Under the pieces are notes generated by a model. That model was not told the DNA's origin and ran no database searches. It worked only from the letters and a program-made list of their open reading frames with translations. 64,000 nucleotides of DNA from Tabrizicola soli (GTDB lineage: Bacteria; Pseudomonadota; Alphaproteobacteria; Rhodobacterales; Rhodobacteraceae). The stretch spans positions 36,976 to 100,975 of the forward strand of contig NZ_JAEACP010000020.1 in the NCBI RefSeq assembly GCF_015999335.1, given 5' to 3'. Position numbers and translations under genes: made by a program. Below are positions 44,141 through 52,967 of the stretch, one piece after another (position 1 is the first letter of the stretch; each line of letters opens with the position of its first letter).

Positions 44141-47100
44141 CAATACCCCTGTTGGTTCTTGATGATCTCGAACATCGCGAGGGTTGCTTCTCGATCTCGG
44201 TTGAAGAGCGGGAAGAGCACGTTCTTGACCTCTCGCTCGCGAACTGGGTCACCCTTCCAGCCGGCAGGGGCGTGTTCGCGGATTGCACGGTCGATTTCAA
44301 GGGCGAGTTCCGCCCTTTGTTCTTCATCGGCTGGGCAGGTGAACTTGTGAGCAGGCAGACCTTGGAGGTTGTTGAACACCACCGTAGCCTCACGATTTCC
44401 GTAGAGGCCGGCAGGCAAGTCCGGACCTGCTTCGCGCGCCGCCAGCTTTCGAACCAGCTCTTCGGCTTTTTTCAGAAACGCCTCGTAGGCTTCCGCACTA
44501 TCGCGGCTCTGTTTGATCAAATCCTCAAGGAGTTTGGACATCTCATCGTAGAAGCGCGGGTCCGTAAGCTGATCACGAATAATGGTCTTTCGGATATTGT
44601 TTATGATACCCTCAGCGACCGCCTTCTTTGACAGCTTGCCCTTCTCGTTGAGCTGTTTTGCAATAGCGTCGTGAATGCCCGTCTCGATGATGGCTTGCGT
44701 GAGCGAAACGTTGGACAATGCACCAAGCGTCTGTGCTGGGTCCGCCTGAATATAGGTGTTCAGGAGATGCCGCATGTCGGCTTCGTAAGGCTTAATGTCG
44801 AGTTCTTCGCCGGAATGTTTCTTGATGGCGGCCCTGAGGTCACTGTAGAATTCAACCTCCCGCTGGATGTCCTTCTCCTCAGGCGGGGTATAGCCAGCGT
44901 CATCGAGATTCTGAGCAATCGCTGCATAAGCGCGGACAAAGGATGCGACTGTCTTGTAGAATGAAACCCTGAGCGCCTCAGTCTCGTTCAAGGCGTTCGG
45001 GTCTCCGGCATCGCCACAGAAGTATCGCAAGAACTGCTCGATTTCCCTCGGAGGGGCCACTGGCGCACACAGGTAGTGAAGCGCTTCCCGCGCCCCGTCC
45101 AGGCGCGCCCTACCTTCCTCGAGCCAGTTCTTGATCTCGACGTTGTTTTCTCCGCCGGCCCCTTCATCAACATCCAGCTCATCCGAACTATAGACTGCGA
45201 TCGCGTGCTGGACGTCGCCGAATAGCTCCTTGAAGTCGACGATGTGACCATAATCCTTGTCGTCGCCGTCGAGCCGGTTGGTCCGACAGATCGCCTGAAA
45301 CAGCGTGTGATCCCGCAGCTTGTCGTCAAGGTAGATGTAACTGCAGCTCGGCGCGTCGAAGCCGGTGAGAAGCTTGGACACCACGATCAGCAGCTTCATG
45401 TTCGCCGGCTCTTCGATGAAGCGCCGCTTGACCTCGGTCTCATAGGCTGTCGTGCTCTGGCCGCCCTTCAGGACGAATTTCGTGTAGGTGTCGTACTTGT
45501 ACCGCTCGTCGCTGTTGGCGGGCTCGCGCGAGATTGCATTGTGGTTCGGCTCGAAGGACGTGACGATGCCCACATGCGGCCCGAGCCGGGTGCTCTGGAA
45601 CTCGCGGTAGAACTCGCAGGCGTCGCGGATCGAGGCCGCTACTAGGATCGCGGTGCCTCTATCGTCGCTCAGCCGCGGCTTCAGATCGAAGTCCTGCACG
45701 ATCTCGGCGACGATCCGGCGTTTCCGTTCGGTCGCGCTGAGCAGCTCTTCCATGTTGGCCCAGCGCTTCCGCAGCATAGCCTTCTGGAAGTTGTTGAGGT
45801 TCTTGGTCTTCTTTTCGAACCACGCATCAATAGCGGTCGGGCTCGTCATGCGCTGCGGTACGTCGCGCGCTTCGTATTTCAGGTCAAGCACGACCTTGTC
45901 TCGGACCGCCTCCTGGAACTTGTAGGTATGGATGTAGGTGCCGAAAACCTCGCGCGTGGTCTCGCGGTCCTTCCGCAGCAGCGGGGTCCCGGTGAAGCCG
46001 ATGAAGATCGCGCCTTCGAGCCAGCGCTTCATCTGCTTGTTCATGTCGCCGCCCTGGGTACGGTGGCACTCGTCGACGAACACGTAGAAGCGGCCGGTCA
46101 CACGCGGCGGAGGGCCTGTCAACTCTGTCGTGTCGAACTTGTGGATCAGCGCGCAGATCAACCGGGGTGACGGCGCGCCCAACCAGCTAACAAACTCATC
46201 GCGGCGCGTCACCCGGGGCGATGGCGCATCGGCAGCGACCACGCCCGCGTTCCGCATCACGCCCTCGATCTGCTTGTCGAGCTCGTCGCGGTCTGTGATG
46301 ACCAGCACGCGGGCATCGGGTTCGCGTTCGAGGATCCATTTGGCCAGCAGCACCATCAGGATGCTCTTGCCGGAGCCCTGCGTGTGCCAGATGACGCCGC
46401 CTTCGCGCTTGGCCAGCCGCTCCTGTGCCAGCTTCACGCCGACGAACTGGTGTTGCCGGGGGACCTTCTTGATGCCCGCGTCGAAGATCACGAAGTTCCG
46501 GATCAGGTCGAGCAGCCGGTCCTTGCGCAGCATTTGCTCAACGGGGCGGTCGAGAAGCGCACCGGCCGCCAGATCGCCAGTCGGCGGGTCTTCGTCGCGC
46601 CATTCGACGAACAGCGTTTCGGGCGTGCCGACCGTGCCATAGCGCAGGCCCTGCGCATCGCTGCCTGCCAGCAGAAGCTGCGCGGTGGCGAAGAACGGGG
46701 CGTTGAAAATCTCGTCCTGGTTGGAAATCAGCTGCCGGATGCCGTCGCCGATTTCGACCGACGAGCGTTTCAGCTCGATCACCGCGACGGCGAGGCCGTT
46801 GAGGTATACGACCAGATCGGGGCGCCGTTCGTGGCCTCCCTTCAGGGTGACCTCCTCGGCGAGGGCGAAGTCGTTGGCGGCGGGGTCCTCCCAGTCGATC
46901 AGGTGCACCGTCTTGTGCGGGGCGGCGACGGAGGTCTGCACGTCAACGCCGTAGCGCAGCAACGTGTATGTGCGCAGGTTGGCCTGATAGAGCGTGGTGC
47001 CGGTCACCTCGATCGCCTGCATCAGGCGCGTCAGGGCCGCGTTGATTTCCGCGTCGGAATAGCCGCGGGCGGAGAGATTGGCGCGCAGCAGGTCGGGCTC

Positions 47101-47235
47101 GACGCAACGGTTGTTCGGACGGCCCGACCAGTCGCCGAGGTTCCGGTAGCCGAGGCCACCCTTGTCCTCGGGCGTGGTGATGTGGGCCGCCAAGCGATCC
47201 TGCGTGACGCGCTCGCTGCGGGGACGTTCAGGCAT
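44140..47235 (-). CDS. hsdR: Type I restriction endonuclease subunit R, element B
   Basis: A 1031-residue motor/nuclease. The PD-ExK part shows RPDLVVYLNGLAVAVIELKR near residue 130. The helicase has Walker A TQGSGKSILM near 285, the DECH box in VFVDECHRTQGGD near 390, FIGFTGTPLL and TGFDAPSC. The long C-terminal helical part mediates complex assembly. The ATG at 47235 (MPERPRSERV) overlaps the end of hsdMS. Distinct in family from the element A HsdR, so the two systems were acquired separately. Confidence 0.92.
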   Translation of the reverse strand: MPERPRSERVTQDRLAAHITTPEDKGGLGYRNLGDWSGRPNNRCVEPDLLRANLSARGYSDAEINAALTRLMQAIEVTGTTLYQANLRTYTLLRYGVDVQTSVAAPHKTVHLIDWEDPAANDFALAEEVTLKGGHERRPDLVVYLNGLAVAVIELKRSSVEIGDGIRQLISNQDEIFNAPFFATAQLLLAGSDAQGLRYGTVGTPETLFVEWRDEDPPTGDLAAGALLDRPVEQMLRKDRLLDLIRNFVIFDAGIKKVPRQHQFVGVKLAQERLAKREGGVIWHTQGSGKSILMVLLAKWILEREPDARVLVITDRDELDKQIEGVMRNAGVVAADAPSPRVTRRDEFVSWLGAPSPRLICALIHKFDTTELTGPPPRVTGRFYVFVDECHRTQGGDMNKQMKRWLEGAIFIGFTGTPLLRKDRETTREVFGTYIHTYKFQEAVRDKVVLDLKYEARDVPQRMTSPTAIDAWFEKKTKNLNNFQKAMLRKRWANMEELLSATERKRRIVAEIVQDFDLKPRLSDDRGTAILVAASIRDACEFYREFQSTRLGPHVGIVTSFEPNHNAISREPANSDERYKYDTYTKFVLKGGQSTTAYETEVKRRFIEEPANMKLLIVVSKLLTGFDAPSCSYIYLDDKLRDHTLFQAICRTNRLDGDDKDYGHIVDFKELFGDVQHAIAVYSSDELDVDEGAGGENNVEIKNWLEEGRARLDGAREALHYLCAPVAPPREIEQFLRYFCGDAGDPNALNETEALRVSFYKTVASFVRAYAAIAQNLDDAGYTPPEEKDIQREVEFYSDLRAAIKKHSGEELDIKPYEADMRHLLNTYIQADPAQTLGALSNVSLTQAIIETGIHDAIAKQLNEKGKLSKKAVAEGIINNIRKTIIRDQLTDPRFYDEMSKLLEDLIKQSRDSAEAYEAFLKKAEELVRKLAAREAGPDLPAGLYGNREATVVFNNLQGLPAHKFTCPADEEQRAELALEIDRAIREHAPAGWKGDPVREREVKNVLFPLFNRDREATLAMFEIIKNQQGY

Positions 47236-50200
47236 GAGCGGCAACCAACTGAATGTGAGTGTCTTCGGATATACTTTGGCCGCTTGCCCCGCCAGTGAGC
47301 AGCGCCTGCATCATTGCGTGCTTTAGCATCCGGCTCTTCTCGAGCCGGGCTTCGAGGGCCGCTATCTCGGCGTCCATATCGGACAACACATTGGAAATCG
47401 CCATCTGCTCGTCGGGATCAGGGAGTTCGATCTCAGCGCTAGAAATGTGCTTCCTATTGGTAGCATAGACTTTTGTGCCCGCTGCCAATCTACGGAGGTG
47501 TGATGAGAAATCAGGTATGTACTGCAAGTAGCCCTTAAACCCATCGACGAGAACGTTCTTGTCGAACCGCGCTGCAATTGTGTGCTGGCCGGCAACTACC
47601 TCTATTTCTGCAGCTCCAGAAATCTCAAGAGACTTTCCTACCCCTGCCAGGTCTTCGGAGGCGTCTACAAAAACCAGATCGCCATCTTGAAGCTTTACGA
47701 GGCGCGATGCTTCCGCAGACGGCAGGCGCGGCATGTTCGCATTGCGCAGGTCAAGCCGAATGGATGAAGCGACGTGAATGTCCCCATAGTGGAGATTGCG
47801 CACAGGGTCATTCACCGTCAGCTGAGCGCGAGAGTGAACGCCATTGCGAATGAATGTAACGTGATCACCGAGCTTCACCTTTCGCCACGGCTCGGAGAAT
47901 CCAGGGAGTCTCACGTGACCGGTGAGTAGGCCGATGGCCGCTTGCTGCCTTGCGTGGCCGGTGGTCGCGCCAATTGCAGCCAGATGCGCGGCCACGCGGG
48001 CGGAGAGAGCCCTAGCCTCACTTTCCAACTCATGCAGAGGCTTAGCGTAGCGTTCGGCGAGCCCCTTGACCCGGGTGGACAGGGCTTGTGCCACATGCGC
48101 CACCTCATCGGTTACGCGCGCCTCGACGGTGTCGAGCCACTTGTCTGAAACAACCAGAGTCTTGGCCTCGTCCTCGGTCAGCGTGCCATAGCGGGCGTGC
48201 ACCTCCTTCCAAAGGGCCTCGTCCGCCGCCTTGCGCTTCTTCTTCGTGGTGTCGAGCGCGTCCATCACTTTCAGGTAGGCCATAAGCGCCTGCCGCTCGT
48301 CGGCCAGATCCGGATCGCGACCGATTTCCTTCAGCCGGGCCTTCAGCGCCTTCGCGGTGATCTTCTGCTTGTCACCTTCGCCCTCGATCACCTCGGCCAG
48401 CAGCCCGTCCTCGCCTGCGCCCTCTTCGAGCTTTTCGGCAAGGTCTTGCTCCAGTTCCGCGATCCGCACGTCGAACGCATCGATCTCGGCCTGCTCGGCC
48501 GCGAAGAACCGCGCCACCATCAGGCGGGCCGGGATCAGGTCCGAGGTGAACCGCCGCCGCTCGAGGACGTAATCGCCGGGCTCTGGCCAGGCGAGCTTGC
48601 CATCCTTGTTCTTGCGCTTGACGATCTCGCGCGGCTTGGCGCCAGCGACCCATCCGGTGGCCGCGATGACATAGGAATCGTCCTGCAGCGCTTCGGCCCA
48701 GTAGTCCATCAGGTGCTGGTACACGTCATAAGGGTCGACCAGCGGCACCTTGCGGAAGACTTCGAGCAGGTCCTCGGAAATGGTTTCGATCAGCTCCTTC
48801 GGCTGGTCACCGGGCGCGAAAGCCCGGCAGGCCGCATCCGCCCGGCCCCGCCAAGCAGTAAAGGTTGCCGCGGCGGCAGCGGTGAAGGTGCGGAATTCCG
48901 CATGCTCCTCGATGCCCGGCTTCACCTCGGCAATCGGGCGGGTCAGCGAAAGGTATCCGGGGCGGAGGTCTTCGAAGAGTTCCCCGCGCAGCGACGGCAT
49001 GACCTTCCACCAGCTGTCCAGCGCATCGATGTCCCGTTTCGGGATGCCGCCCTGCAGATGCGCGTCGATGTCATGGATATCCTCGGGTTCCGAGGTGTCG
49101 ATGTAGCGCGCCAGGTTCAGATTGAAGGCGTTGCGCGGGTCGGCGATTTCGTCGAACGGCACCATGCGCGCGTAGCCCGGAACATCGGCGCCCTTGCGGA
49201 AGGTGTCGACGATGCGGTGGATATCCTGCTCGCGCAGTCGGTTCTTGGCGCCTTCCTTGCGGAACCCCTTGGACGCGTCGATCATGAAGATCCCGCGCCG
49301 GGCCGTGGCGTTTTCCTTGTCGAGCACGACGATACAGGCGGGGATGCCGGTGCCAAAGAACAGGTTCGGCGGCAGACCGATGATCGACTTGAGGTAGCCG
49401 GACTTGATCAGCGCCTCGCGCAGGTCGGCCTCGGCATTGCCACGGAACAGTACGCCATGGGGAAGAATGCAGGCGGCCTTACCGCTGCTTTTCATGGTAC
49501 GGATGATGTGCAGCAGATAGGCGTAATCGCCCTGTTTCTTGGGCGGAGCGCCCCATTCGAACCGTTTATGCTTGTCCGCAATGGCGCCCTTGTCGTCATA
49601 GCTGAAGCCGGTGCTCCATGCCTTGTCGGAGAACGGCGGATTGGCGACGACGTAGTCGTATGTCCGCAGGCGCTCCCCCTCGAGGAACTTGGGGGTCGTC
49701 AGGGTGTTGCCCGCGACAATCTTCGCCGTCGGGAAGTTGTGCAGGATCATGTTCATGCGGGCGAGACCAGCGGTGGTGACGTCCTTTTCCTGGCCTTCCA
49801 GTGTGATCCGCTTGCCGGCCTCGGCCGCGACTTTAAGGAGAAGAGAGCCCGAGCCGCATGTCGGGTCGTATGCGGTGGTTCCGGCAACGGTGTTTTTCGG
49901 CGAGATGCCGATAACCTTGGCGATGATTCGGCTGACCTCCGACGGGGTGTAGAACTGCCCCTTGCTCTTTCCACTTTCGGTCGCGAAATGGCGCATCAGA
50001 TACTCATAGGCGTCGCCAAGAATATCATCATGGTCCGCGCGGTTCTTCGCGAAGTTCAGATCCGGGCTTGAGAAGATTGCAATCAGACGACCAAGCCGGT
50101 CAACGCGGTCATTGCCTTCGCCAAGCTTGTTCGGATCGTTGAAATCGGGGAAATCCGTTCGCGCCAGCATTTCATTGGCATCAACAAGCGGCTGAATGAC

Positions 50201-50446
50201 CTGGGTATTGATCAGATCGCCAATATTCGGGTTTCCCGTTAGGGCCGCCATGTCATTGAAGCTCGCGCCCTTTGGAATAATGATTGGCGGCTCCAAGTCA
50301 TCGCTGTCGCCGTACTTGTCAGAAACATATTTGATAAACAGCATGAACAGGACGTAGTCTTTGTATTGACTCGCATCCATTCCTCCGCGCAGCTCGTCAC
50401 ATGAGGCCCAGAGCGAGGAATAAAGATCTGATTTCTTAACTGCCAT
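47228..50446 (-). CDS. Fused HsdM-HsdS, type I RM, element B
   Basis: A 1072-residue fusion. Residues 1-480 are HsdM: ELRGGMDASQYKDYVLFMLF (HsdM_N), DPTCGSGSLLLKV (motif I) and NPPFSDKAW (motif IV). A long helical middle (about 520-870) with acidic coiled-coil segments follows. Residues about 880-1072 are a single target-recognition domain (KVKLGDHVTFIRNGVHSRAQ, ELPDPDEQMAISNVLSDMDA), equal to half an HsdS. It likely reads a symmetric or half-site target as a dimer. It is first in the hsdMS-hsdR-protease operon. The intergenic 50447-50600 has no gene. Confidence 0.88.
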   Translation of the reverse strand: MAVKKSDLYSSLWASCDELRGGMDASQYKDYVLFMLFIKYVSDKYGDSDDLEPPIIIPKGASFNDMAALTGNPNIGDLINTQVIQPLVDANEMLARTDFPDFNDPNKLGEGNDRVDRLGRLIAIFSSPDLNFAKNRADHDDILGDAYEYLMRHFATESGKSKGQFYTPSEVSRIIAKVIGISPKNTVAGTTAYDPTCGSGSLLLKVAAEAGKRITLEGQEKDVTTAGLARMNMILHNFPTAKIVAGNTLTTPKFLEGERLRTYDYVVANPPFSDKAWSTGFSYDDKGAIADKHKRFEWGAPPKKQGDYAYLLHIIRTMKSSGKAACILPHGVLFRGNAEADLREALIKSGYLKSIIGLPPNLFFGTGIPACIVVLDKENATARRGIFMIDASKGFRKEGAKNRLREQDIHRIVDTFRKGADVPGYARMVPFDEIADPRNAFNLNLARYIDTSEPEDIHDIDAHLQGGIPKRDIDALDSWWKVMPSLRGELFEDLRPGYLSLTRPIAEVKPGIEEHAEFRTFTAAAAATFTAWRGRADAACRAFAPGDQPKELIETISEDLLEVFRKVPLVDPYDVYQHLMDYWAEALQDDSYVIAATGWVAGAKPREIVKRKNKDGKLAWPEPGDYVLERRRFTSDLIPARLMVARFFAAEQAEIDAFDVRIAELEQDLAEKLEEGAGEDGLLAEVIEGEGDKQKITAKALKARLKEIGRDPDLADERQALMAYLKVMDALDTTKKKRKAADEALWKEVHARYGTLTEDEAKTLVVSDKWLDTVEARVTDEVAHVAQALSTRVKGLAERYAKPLHELESEARALSARVAAHLAAIGATTGHARQQAAIGLLTGHVRLPGFSEPWRKVKLGDHVTFIRNGVHSRAQLTVNDPVRNLHYGDIHVASSIRLDLRNANMPRLPSAEASRLVKLQDGDLVFVDASEDLAGVGKSLEISGAAEIEVVAGQHTIAARFDKNVLVDGFKGYLQYIPDFSSHLRRLAAGTKVYATNRKHISSAEIELPDPDEQMAISNVLSDMDAEIAALEARLEKSRMLKHAMMQALLTGGASGQSISEDTHIQLVAAHA

Positions 50447-50600
50447 TTCGTCTTTTCGGCCCCATGTCGCCGAAGAAGGCCATGAGGGCTCTTCGGGTTG
50501 ATTGTGGTTTTACGGGCCAGAGTAGCGATCAAGGGGGCCGCCTTCCAGAGCCAACTGCCATGGAGCGGCGGTGGCTTACGTTGCCAGAACGCTGTGGCGG

Positions 50601-51002
50601 CTACGAATGATCGTGGTCGAGCTCGATTGCCGCCCCTTGGCTCATCCACTCCACCGGGAACGGCTCTAGCACCCGCGCCAGTGACACCTCCGGCCGCTGC
50701 CTTCCGTCCAGGATCGCCTCAACGATGTCTGGCGCCAGCAGGGTCAGGCGTAATACGCGGGCCATGTAGGTGAAGGCGATCCCTTCGTTCTCAGCCAGTT
50801 CGGAAATCGACGCGAACTCGCCCGACTCCAGCATCCTCTTCCAGCGGAACGCGCGGGCCAGCGCCTTGATCAACGTGTTGTCGGCCCGCCGTGGCTGCAC
50901 GGCTCCCTTCGGCAGCTGCATCTCCTTACGCCCGCCGCGTTTAACGACGCGGAACGGTATGTGGAGCGTGACAGTCTCGGGGATCGGCCTGCCGCGTGTC
51001 AT
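50601..51002 (-). CDS. Helix-turn-helix protein of the recombinase cassette, element B
   Basis: A 133-residue orthologue of 13427-13822. The N-terminal basic half (KRGGRKEMQLP, IKALARAFRWKRMLESGEF) is conserved, and the helix-turn-helix reads ASISELAENEGIAFTYMARV. The C-terminal tails differ. It overlaps the recombinase stop by 4 bp, and is the last gene of the six-gene coupled operon of element B. Confidence 0.7.
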   Translation of the reverse strand: MTRGRPIPETVTLHIPFRVVKRGGRKEMQLPKGAVQPRRADNTLIKALARAFRWKRMLESGEFASISELAENEGIAFTYMARVLRLTLLAPDIVEAILDGRQRPEVSLARVLEPFPVEWMSQGAAIELDHDHS

Positions 51003-52324
51003 GCTGCTTCTCCGATCCCACCGGACAGCATCTCGCGCGCAAGGCCGCTCAGCCCATCGACGCGCAGCCGGACGTTCAACCCGTCTTTGCGCATGTCGAC
51101 GCGCTCAACCAGCATTGTCACGATGCGTGTCTGCTCGGCGGGGAACAGTTCGTCCCACAGCGGATCGAGCTGCTGCAGGGCCGCGCGGGCGTCGGATTCG
51201 GTGATGCCGCCGGCGTGGACGCGTGCAGCTTTCCACGTCCCCGCCACGATCTCCGGCTGGCGAAACACGGCACGGAGTTGGTCGATGACCGTGGCCTCGA
51301 TCTCTCCTGCTGGCACGCGGCCAACGGGGCATGACCCGGCACCGTACTTCAGCACTGTCTGGCTGACGTAGTAGCGGTAGAGCCTGTCGCCTTTGCGCGT
51401 ATGGGTCGGCGAAAACGCGGCACCATCGGGACCGAAGAGCAGCCCCTTCAACAGTGCGGGCGTCTCGGCACGGGTGCGTCCGGCGCGGGTGCGCGGGCTT
51501 TCCTGCAGAATGGCATGGACCCGGTCCCAGGTCTCGCGGTCGATGATGGCGTCGTGCTCGCCGGGGTAGCTCTCTCCCTTGTGGACCGCCTCGCCGATGT
51601 AGGCGCGGTTGCCGAGCATCCGGTAGAGGTACTTCTTGTCGATCCGGTTGCCGCGGGAAGTGCGGATGCCACGCTGGCCGACCTCGCGGGCCAGCACCGT
51701 GCAGGAGCCAATCTCGATGAAGCGGGCGAATATCCAGCGCACATGCGCGGCGGCGTCCTCATCGACCAGCAGCTTACGGTTCTCGACACGGTAGCCGAAG
51801 GGCGGCACCCCACCCATCCACATGCCCTTCTTCCGGCTCGCGGCGACCTTGTCGCGGATGCGCTCGGCCGTCACCTCCCGTTCGAACTGGGCGAAGCTGA
51901 GCAGGATGTTCAGCGTCAAACGCCCCATGGAGGTGGTCGTGTTGAACGACTGCGTCACCGAGACGAAGGTCACCCCGTTCCGGTCGAACACCTCGACCAG
52001 TTTGGCGAAATCGGCCAGCGAGCGGCTGAGGCGGTCGATCTTGTAGACCACCACCACGTCGATCAGCCCGTCTTCGATGTCAGCCATCAGGCGCTTCAGG
52101 CCGGGGCGTTCCAACGTGCCGCCGGAGATGCCGCCGTCGTCATACTGATCGCGGACCAGCACCCAGCCCTCTGAGCGCTGGCTGGCGATGTAGGCTTCGC
52201 ATGCCTCGCGCTGGGCGTGGAGCGAGTTGAACTCCTGCTCCAGCCCTTCCTCGGAGGATTTCCGAGTGTAGATCGCGCACCGGAGTTTCCGGACCATTCC
52301 TGATTTTGCAGGGGCCTTCGTCAT
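50999..52324 (-). CDS. Large serine recombinase, element B
   Basis: A 441-residue serine recombinase equal in length to the A copy, starting MTKAPAKSGMVRKLRCAIYT with nucleophile S23 in YTRKSSEEG. The catalytic domain is almost invariant between copies, while the middle DNA-binding part and the C-terminal 60 residues vary more, which would allow different target preference. As in A, the zinc-ribbon cysteines are missing (LLKGLLFGPDGAAFSP). Overlaps DUF2924 by ATGA. Confidence 0.9.
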   Translation of the reverse strand: MTKAPAKSGMVRKLRCAIYTRKSSEEGLEQEFNSLHAQREACEAYIASQRSEGWVLVRDQYDDGGISGGTLERPGLKRLMADIEDGLIDVVVVYKIDRLSRSLADFAKLVEVFDRNGVTFVSVTQSFNTTTSMGRLTLNILLSFAQFEREVTAERIRDKVAASRKKGMWMGGVPPFGYRVENRKLLVDEDAAAHVRWIFARFIEIGSCTVLAREVGQRGIRTSRGNRIDKKYLYRMLGNRAYIGEAVHKGESYPGEHDAIIDRETWDRVHAILQESPRTRAGRTRAETPALLKGLLFGPDGAAFSPTHTRKGDRLYRYYVSQTVLKYGAGSCPVGRVPAGEIEATVIDQLRAVFRQPEIVAGTWKAARVHAGGITESDARAALQQLDPLWDELFPAEQTRIVTMLVERVDMRKDGLNVRLRVDGLSGLAREMLSGGIGEAA

Positions 52325-52776
52325 GTCCGCGCCCTCCGATTCTTGAGACCGAAGAAGACCCACCCGTTCCAGCGAGTGCCGGTGATGGCGCGGGCAATCG
52401 CGGAGAGCGACTTGTAGGGCCGCCCCTGCCATTCGAACCCGTCTTTCGTGACAGTCACCACCTGCTCCACGCCCTGCCATTCGCGAAGGAGCCGGGTGCC
52501 GGTGATCGGGCGATCGCGATCGAGGCGCATGCTGCGCTTGTTCTTGTCGCCGCCGTCAAGTTCCTCGCCCAGCCGTTCCAGCCGCCGGACGGTCTCGGGT
52601 TTCAGCCCGCCATAGGCGAGTTCCTGGATGCGATAGGCGATGCGGCTTTCGAGATAGCGCCGATTGAACGGCGGCGGGTCGCTGTCGAACAGGTCGCGCC
52701 ACTGCTTCTTCAGGTCGGGTGTCGGCGTGGTCTGCAGCGCGGCCAGGCGTGCCGGGATGGGGTCGTGGTTGGTCAT
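52321..52776 (-). CDS. DUF2924 family protein, element B
   Basis: A 151-residue DUF2924 protein, over 90% identical to the A copy; differences cluster in a short basic stretch (GGDKNKRSMRLDRDRP). Flanked by 4-bp overlaps on both sides. It shares a block of near-identical DNA with element A (about 52610-52950 against 15430-15770), which extends into the next gene. Confidence 0.82.
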   Translation of the reverse strand: MTNHDPIPARLAALQTTPTPDLKKQWRDLFDSDPPPFNRRYLESRIAYRIQELAYGGLKPETVRRLERLGEELDGGDKNKRSMRLDRDRPITGTRLLREWQGVEQVVTVTKDGFEWQGRPYKSLSAIARAITGTRWNGWVFFGLKNRRART

Positions 52777-52967
52777 GCGGATCTCCGGTGTTCACGGGTT
52801 GCATGACCACTCCGGTCGGGCGGGAAGTGTAGCGAACTTTCTCCGGTGCGGTCGGATAGTTCGCTTGACTGCCGCTGCAGTAGGCGAACCAGGCCGCGAG
52901 CAAGGATGCGGCACAACTCAGCGCGGCGTTCGGCGGGGGTCATCAAGGCAGCCGGGTAAGGGTTCAT
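52773..52967 (-). CDS. Small conserved protein, element B
   Basis: A 64-residue orthologue of 15593-15796 (MNPYPAALMTPAERRAELCR start). Here it directly overlaps the primase stop (52964-52967, ATGA), linking the replication gene to the recombinase cassette in one coupled transcript. Function unknown; the preserved C-terminal SLHFPPD and SGHATR segments suggest a real product. Confidence 0.65.
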   Translation of the reverse strand: MNPYPAALMTPAERRAELCRILARGLVRLLQRQSSELSDRTGESSLHFPPDRSGHATREHRRSA

